Assembly: GCF_008041935.1 (NCBI RefSeq)
Contig: NZ_VKAC01000009.1
Span: 161,109 to 225,108 of the forward strand
Length of the DNA stretch: 64,000 bases
Direction: 5' to 3'
From: Quadrisphaera setariae
Lineage (GTDB): Bacteria; Actinomycetota; Actinomycetes; Actinomycetales; Quadrisphaeraceae
The position numbers and the translations under genes are program-made. Under the pieces are notes generated by a model. The model ran no database searches. It was given only the letters and a program-made list of their open reading frames with translations, and had not been told where the DNA came from. Positions 60,256-64,000 of this stretch are shown here, piece by piece. Every line of letters starts with the position of its first letter. The stretch's first letter is position 1.

Positions 60256-61407
60256 ATGGCCGAGCCGCAGCGCGAGCGTCCCCGGGTGGCCGTCGTCTTC
60301 GGGGGGCGGTCGAGCGAGCACGCCATCAGCTGCGCCACCGCGGCCGGTGTGCTCTCCGCGCTCGACAGGTCCCAGTGGGACGTCGTGCCCGTGGGCGTCA
60401 CCCCCACCGGTCACTGGGTGCTCGTCGACGACGACCCGGTGCGCTGGTCCATCCGCGAGGGCGCGCCGCTGCCCGAGGTCGGCGCCGGTGACGGCCCCGG
60501 CGTGCTGGTCCCCGTGGCCACCGACGACCGGGCGCTGCGCGTCAGCGAGCCGGGTGCGCCCCCGCGCGTGCTGGGCGACGTCGACGTCGTGCTCCCCCTG
60601 CTGCACGGCCCCTACGGCGAGGACGGCACCCTCCAGGGCCTCCTCGAGCTGGGCGACGTCCGCTACGCCGGCTCCGGGGTGCTGGCCTCCGCGCTGTCGA
60701 TGGACAAGGGCTTCACCCGGACCGTGCTGGCCGCCGCGGGCCTGCCCGTCGGGCCCTGGGTGACGCTCCTGCCCGGGCAGTGGGAGGCCGACCGCGAGGC
60801 CTGCGAGGCGCGGGTCGCGGCACTGGGGTGGCCGGTCTTCGTCAAGCCCGCGCGCGCCGGTTCGAGCATGGGCGTCTCCAAGGTCTCCGCGCCCGAGCAG
60901 CTCGCCGCCGCTGTCGAGCTGGCCACCTCCCACGACCCCAAGGTCGTGGTCGAGGCCGCCGTCCCCTCACCGCGGGAGGTGGAGGTCGGCGTGCTGGCCG
61001 AGCTCGTCGAGGCCCCCGGCGGGCGTCAGCGGGCCGTGCCGCGCGCGTCCGTGGTCGGCGAGGTGGTGGTCGGCGAGGGCCGCGACTTCTACGACTTCGA
61101 GGCCAAGTACCTCGACGACAGTGCCGTGAGGCTCGACAGCCCCGCCGACCTGCCGGCCGAGGTCGCCGACCGCGCTCGCGCGCTGGCCCTGGAGGTCTTC
61201 ACCGCGGTGGGAGCCGAGGGCCTGGCCCGGGTGGACCTCTTCCTCACCGCCGACGGCGAGCTGCTGGTGAACGAGGTCAACACCATGCCGGGGTTCACCG
61301 CGTCGTCGATGTTCCCGCGGCTGTGGGCGGCCACCGGGCTGGCCTACCCGCAGCTGCTCGACAGGGTGCTGCGCCTGGCGCTGGCCCGCCCCGCCGGCCT
61401 GCGCTGA
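60256..61407 (+). CDS. ddl: D-alanine-D-alanine ligase
   Basis: 383-residue ATP-grasp ligase that makes the D-Ala-D-Ala end of the peptidoglycan stem. Motifs: VAVVFGGRSSEHAISCATA, LLHGPYGEDGTLQGLLEL, YAGSGVLASALSMDKGFTR, FVKPARAGSSMGVSKV, FYDFEAKYLDD, and the metal-binding end RVDLFLTADGELLVNEVNTMPGFT. The loop FYDFEAKY contains the Tyr typical of D-Ala-D-Ala (not D-Ala-D-Lac) ligases. Length and placement next to DUF3515 and thiL match other actinobacteria. Confidence 0.96.
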   Translation: MAEPQRERPRVAVVFGGRSSEHAISCATAAGVLSALDRSQWDVVPVGVTPTGHWVLVDDDPVRWSIREGAPLPEVGAGDGPGVLVPVATDDRALRVSEPGAPPRVLGDVDVVLPLLHGPYGEDGTLQGLLELGDVRYAGSGVLASALSMDKGFTRTVLAAAGLPVGPWVTLLPGQWEADREACEARVAALGWPVFVKPARAGSSMGVSKVSAPEQLAAAVELATSHDPKVVVEAAVPSPREVEVGVLAELVEAPGGRQRAVPRASVVGEVVVGEGRDFYDFEAKYLDDSAVRLDSPADLPAEVADRARALALEVFTAVGAEGLARVDLFLTADGELLVNEVNTMPGFTASSMFPRLWAATGLAYPQLLDRVLRLALARPAGLR

Positions 61408-61416
61408 GGCTCGGGC

Positions 61417-61938
61417 TCAGGAGCAGACCGCGGTCTGCTCGATCAGGGCCACCGCCTTGGCCACCTCCTGGGGCGCGGCGCTCGTGACCGAACCGTCAGC
61501 CGGCATCTGCAGCGACACCGCGGGGTCGCGGCCGTAGGTCGTCCAGGTGGTGCGCCCGTCGCCGTCGTCCACCGGGATCCAGTCCACCGTCGCGCCATCG
61601 CCCTCCACCGCCTGGCAGCCGCCGGCCGTCTCCAGCGCGCTCAGCTGGTCCACACCGCAGCGCAGCACCACGGTGACCTCGCGCCCGTCGGGGCTGCCTG
61701 CGGGCACACCGCTCCAGGCAGCCGCTCCCTGGGCCGTCGTCTCCCGGCGCTCCAGACCGGCGACGCTGTCCGGCAGCGCGGTGTACACCTGCGCGCACAG
61801 CTGGTCGTAGCCGCGCGGCGCCGGCTCGACGCCCACCGCGCTGGTGCAGCCCGCGACGCCCGCCACCAGCGGGACGACGAGGAGGGGTGCGGCGGTCAGG
61901 CGGAGCGGGCGGCGACGGGGGTGCACCCCGTCATTCAC
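61417..61938 (-). CDS. DUF3515 lipoprotein
   Basis: 173-residue predicted lipoprotein. An Arg-rich start, hydrophobic core AAPLLVVPLVAGVAG and lipobox VAGC (Cys about residue 31) are followed by a DUF3515 domain: YDQLCAQVYTALPDSVAGLERR, PDGREVTVVLRCGV, VDWIPVDDGDGRTTWTTYGRDP. The four Cys outside the lipobox may pair. The gene is found beside ddl and thiL in many actinobacteria, which suggests an envelope role; function unknown. GTG overlaps the end of the Lrp/AsnC gene by 8 bp. Confidence 0.87.
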   Translation of the reverse strand: MNDGVHPRRRPLRLTAAPLLVVPLVAGVAGCTSAVGVEPAPRGYDQLCAQVYTALPDSVAGLERRETTAQGAAAWSGVPAGSPDGREVTVVLRCGVDQLSALETAGGCQAVEGDGATVDWIPVDDGDGRTTWTTYGRDPAVSLQMPADGSVTSAAPQEVAKAVALIEQTAVCS

Positions 61939-62218
61939 GCATGACGGTGCACGTGACGGTCCTCACGATCCCCGGGACCACCGCGATCTGACCCAGCACC
62001 AGGGCGCCGAGGTCGTCGACGGGACGCGCCCCGACGTGCACCACGACGTCGTACGGACCGGTCACGGCGTCCGCGGCCATGACGCCGTCGAGGTCGGCGA
62101 GCGCGGCCGCGACCTGGTCGGCCCGGCCGACCTCGGTCTGCACCAGCACGTACGCCTCGACCACGACCGCAGCACCTCCCACGCCCGCGCCTCCGGCGCC
62201 GTCGCCGGCGGTGGTCAC
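61931..62218 (-). CDS. Lrp/AsnC ligand-binding domain protein (no DNA-binding domain)
   Basis: 95-residue stand-alone RAM domain. From VVVEAYVLVQTEVGRADQVAAAL through AADAVTGPYDVVVHVGARPVDDLG to VPGIVRTVTCTVMRE it matches the ligand-binding half of Lrp/AsnC regulators, without a helix-turn-helix. Such proteins bind amino acids and may modulate other Lrp proteins. The Gly/Ala-rich first 17 residues are unconserved, so GTG about 50 bp downstream of 62218 is an alternative start. Its -10 overlaps that of thiL. Confidence 0.85.
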   Translation of the reverse strand: MTTAGDGAGGAGVGGAAVVVEAYVLVQTEVGRADQVAAALADLDGVMAADAVTGPYDVVVHVGARPVDDLGALVLGQIAVVPGIVRTVTCTVMRE

Positions 62219-62227
62219 GGAACGGTC

Positions 62228-62243
62228 ACGCTACCTTCCACGG
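62228..62243. promoter_or_regulatory. Overlapping divergent -10 hexamers for the Lrp/AsnC gene and thiL
   Basis: Minus-strand TAGCGT (62228-62233) lies 9 nt before GTG 62218, and plus-strand TACCTT (62232-62237) lies 6 nt before GTG 62244. They share two base pairs, so both promoters cannot be occupied at once. Confidence 0.45.
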
Positions 62244-63293
62244 GTGGTGAGCAGGAGACCGGAGCGCGACTCCGGAGCGGTCGGTCGTCTCGGCGAGGCC
62301 GAGGTGCTCACCCGTCTCCTCGCTGCGCTGGGAGTGACCGGTGCGCCGGCTGGGACGGCGCCGCTGGTCGGCCCCGGCGACGACGCCGCACTGGTCGCCG
62401 CCCCGGACGCCCGGGTGGTGGCCACCACCGACCTGCTCGTCGAAGGGCGCGACTTCCGCACCGACTGGTCCTCCGGCGACGACGTCGGCGCCAAGGCGGT
62501 CGCGCAGAACCTCGCCGACGTCGCCGCCATGGGCGCGGTGCCCACCGGGCTGCTGCTCACGGTGGGCGCCCCGCCCGAGACGCCGGTGGCCTGGCTGGAG
62601 GACCTCGGCCGGGGCGTCGGCGCCGCGTGCCGGCGGTGGGGCACGTCGGTGGTCGGCGGCGACCTCTCGGGCTCCTCGGAGCTGCTGGTCTCCATCACGG
62701 CGCTCGGAGACCTCCAGGGGCGCGCGCCCGTGCTCCGCGGCGGGGCCAGCCCCGGGGACGTGCTCGCGCTCGCGGGCTGCGTGGGCCGTTCGGCCGCGGG
62801 GCTGGCGCTGCTGTCCGCCGGGGGGCCGGCGCTCGCGGCCGAGGTCGCGCCGGAGCTGCTCGCCGCCCACCGCAGTCCCGTGCCGCCCGTCGAGGCGGGC
62901 CCGGCGGCCGCGAGGGCCGGGGCGACGGCGATGCTCGACGTCAGCGACGGCCTGGGCGTAGACGGCCGCCGCATCGCCGCGGCCTCCGGGGTCCACCTCG
63001 ACGTCGACTCCTGGTGGGAGGACCAGCACGTCCTCGACCTGCTCGGCGCCGCCCGCGCGGTGGTCCGCCGGCTGGCCCGCGACGACGACGAGCAGGTGCT
63101 CGCGCGCAGCTGGGTCCGCGGGGGAGGGGAGGACCACGCCCTGCTGGCCGCGTTCCCGCCCGAGGTCGCCGAGCGCGGCCTGCCGGAGCCGTTCGTGCGC
63201 ATCGGGGAGGTGCTGCCCGTGCGTGAGGGCTGGCCGGCGGTGACGGTGAACGGCGACGTCGAGGTGGTCGGCGGCTGGGACGTCTACGCCTGA
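62244..63293 (+). CDS. thiL: Thiamine-monophosphate kinase
   Basis: 349-residue enzyme that phosphorylates thiamine monophosphate to the pyrophosphate cofactor. It is a PurM-like fold with GPGDDAALV (about 47), TTDLLVEGRDFRTDWSS, GAKAVAQNLADVAAMGAVPTGLLLTVG, SVVGGDLSGSSELLVSITALG, MLDVSDGLGVDGRRIA and GGGEDHALLAAFP near the end. GTG 62244 or the adjacent GTG 62247 both fit; the former has the usual hexamer spacing. Its product is the cofactor of IlvB. Confidence 0.93.
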   Translation: MVSRRPERDSGAVGRLGEAEVLTRLLAALGVTGAPAGTAPLVGPGDDAALVAAPDARVVATTDLLVEGRDFRTDWSSGDDVGAKAVAQNLADVAAMGAVPTGLLLTVGAPPETPVAWLEDLGRGVGAACRRWGTSVVGGDLSGSSELLVSITALGDLQGRAPVLRGGASPGDVLALAGCVGRSAAGLALLSAGGPALAAEVAPELLAAHRSPVPPVEAGPAAARAGATAMLDVSDGLGVDGRRIAAASGVHLDVDSWWEDQHVLDLLGAARAVVRRLARDDDEQVLARSWVRGGGEDHALLAAFPPEVAERGLPEPFVRIGEVLPVREGWPAVTVNGDVEVVGGWDVYA

Positions 63294-63323
63294 GCGCGGC
63301 GCGAGCGGGCCTCCCCTCCCCGC

Positions 63324-63845
63324 TCAGGCGGCGGCCGGTCCCGTCCGGCTGGTGGTGCTGAAGGTCGAGGCGTGCCAGACCAGCGGTGCTGCGTCCTCCT
63401 GCTGCGCGAGCGCGCGCACGCGCAGCAGCACGACGTCGTGGTCTCCGGCGGTGACGGTGTCGTGCACGGTGCACTCCATCCACACCGGTCCGCCCTCGAT
63501 GCGCAGGGCGCCGCTCGCGGCGGCCGTCACGGGCACGCCGGTGAACCTCCCACCGACGTCCTTCGAGGCGAGCTGTCGGGCCAGCGCTCCCTGGCCGGCT
63601 CCCAGCACCGACGCCCCGACGGCCGGTGCCCCGGCCAGCCGCGCCCAGCTGCGGGAGCCGTGCGCGACGGCGAAGAGCACCAGCGGCGGGTCGAGGGAGA
63701 TGCCCACCTGGAAGGACGAGGCGACCACGGCGGTGGGCTCGCCGCCGACGACGGCCGCCAGCACGGCCACCCCCGTCGGGTAGCGGGAGAAGGCGGCCCT
63801 GACCGCGTCCGGGCCGCCGACCGGCACCGCTTGCAGGGAGGTCAC
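63324..63845 (-). CDS. Flavin reductase family protein
   Basis: 173-residue FMN-binding split-barrel protein of the flavin reductase (DIM6/NTAB) family. Markers: [88 protein letters not shown]. Such proteins supply reduced FMN to monooxygenases or act on flavin substrates directly. The GTG at 63845 overlaps the stop of the superoxide dismutase gene (GTGA), so it is translated behind it; the longer frame to 63992 is antisense-like and discarded. A redox-stress link with SOD is plausible. Confidence 0.88.
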   Translation of the reverse strand: MTSLQAVPVGGPDAVRAAFSRYPTGVAVLAAVVGGEPTAVVASSFQVGISLDPPLVLFAVAHGSRSWARLAGAPAVGASVLGAGQGALARQLASKDVGGRFTGVPVTAAASGALRIEGGPVWMECTVHDTVTAGDHDVVLLRVRALAQQEDAAPLVWHASTFSTTSRTGPAAA

Positions 63846-64000
63846 GGGGCCACCGGGACGACCAGGCCGGAGGTCCCGGTGCGGGCGGCCTCGAAGCGGG
63901 CGGCGACGTCGGCCCAGTTGACGATGTTCCACCAGGCCTTGACGTAGTCGGGCTTGACGTTCTTGTAGTCCAGGTAGAAGGCGTGCTCCCACATGTCGAG
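63842..64000 (-). CDS. Superoxide dismutase, Fe/Mn type (C-terminal 52 residues)
   Basis: Only the end of the gene is in the window; the start lies beyond 64000. The fragment begins [20 protein letters not shown] and continues [20 protein letters not shown]. The D-x-W-E-H motif supplies the last two metal ligands (Asp and His) of Fe/Mn dismutases. The stop overlaps the flavin reductase GTG by 4 bp. Metal choice cannot be judged from this fragment. Confidence 0.93.
   Translation of the reverse strand, partial: LDMWEHAFYLDYKNVKPDYVKAWWNIVNWADVAARFEAARTGTSGLVVPVAP

Overview
This is a chromosomal segment of a very GC-rich (by eye well above 70%) actinobacterium. The gene order supports this: a cysteine desulfurase-mnmA-MetE-like-ligA-gatCAB block, then ndgR/leuCD/murA/cofC/plsC/gpsA, then ddl-DUF3515-Lrp/AsnC-thiL, with frequent GTG starts and 4-bp ATGA/GTGA gene overlaps. 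A chemoreceptor, a possible sigma-28-type promoter and four c-di-GMP proteins suggest a motile or life-style-switching genus; a Kineosporiales-like organism (Kineococcus/Quadrisphaera type) is my guess, not proven. I see no phage, insertion sequence or CRISPR array; this is core chromosome with a few lineage-specific inserts.

Layout: 1-9.8 kb holds GlgX (incomplete at the left edge), tRNA thiolation genes (cysteine desulfurase, MnmA), a MetE-like protein, a CPBP membrane protein, LigA and a pentapeptide-repeat protein. 9.8-14.4 kb holds a histone H1-like low-complexity protein and the gatCAB operon. 14.4-18.4 kb holds two overlapping GGDEF-EAL genes. 18.3-20.6 kb holds a sugar-dehydrogenase lipoprotein and a 2-hydroxyacid dehydrogenase. 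20.7-26.2 kb is the ilvD / ilvB-ilvN-ilvC region with a leader-peptide attenuator. 26.2-31.2 kb holds a DUF2256/DUF3253 protein, a frameshifted SdpI-like gene, a universal stress protein, a DUF2252 protein and an ABC exporter that share a possible iron box. 31.3-38.2 kb holds leuB, two tandem diguanylate cyclases, ilvE and cimA. 38.4-42.1 kb holds a frameshifted AbiEi/DUF559 gene, rnhA and a methyl-accepting chemotaxis protein. 42.2-45.7 kb holds a fumarylacetoacetase-family gene, gltX, a CPBP protease, tRNA-Gln, tRNA-Glu and a textbook terminator. 45.8-52.8 kb holds ndgR, leuCD, murA, cofC, plsC and gpsA. 52.8-59.0 kb is an envelope-type locus (sensor kinase, response regulator, NodB deacetylase, two tandem DMT transporters, glycosyltransferase). 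59.0-64.0 kb holds cystathionine gamma-synthase, ddl, DUF3515, Lrp/AsnC, thiL, a flavin reductase and the end of a superoxide dismutase gene.

How the genes work together: nearly the whole branched-chain amino acid pathway is here (ilvD, B, N, C, E; leuB, C, D; cimA; only leuA is missing) with its IclR-type regulator NdgR. cimA plus leuCDB gives a threonine-independent route to 2-oxobutyrate for isoleucine. GltX, tRNA-Gln(CUG), tRNA-Glu(CUC) and GatCAB form the indirect Gln-tRNA route. MurA, Ddl, PlsC and GpsA feed cell-wall and phospholipid synthesis.

The most interesting observations are: (i) a GGDEF-EAL gene pair in which one protein keeps only the phosphodiesterase and the other only the cyclase; (ii) an ilvB leader peptide with attenuator beside a 25-bp perfect palindrome, and a similar TCTC-N7-GAGA palindrome before leuC; (iii) a pervasive NANNNT hexamer 6-9 nt before start codons, indicating leaderless transcripts; (iv) an envelope operon whose parts resemble those of the arn/pmr lipid-modification system; (v) two frameshifted genes, one at a (GCCC)3 repeat.
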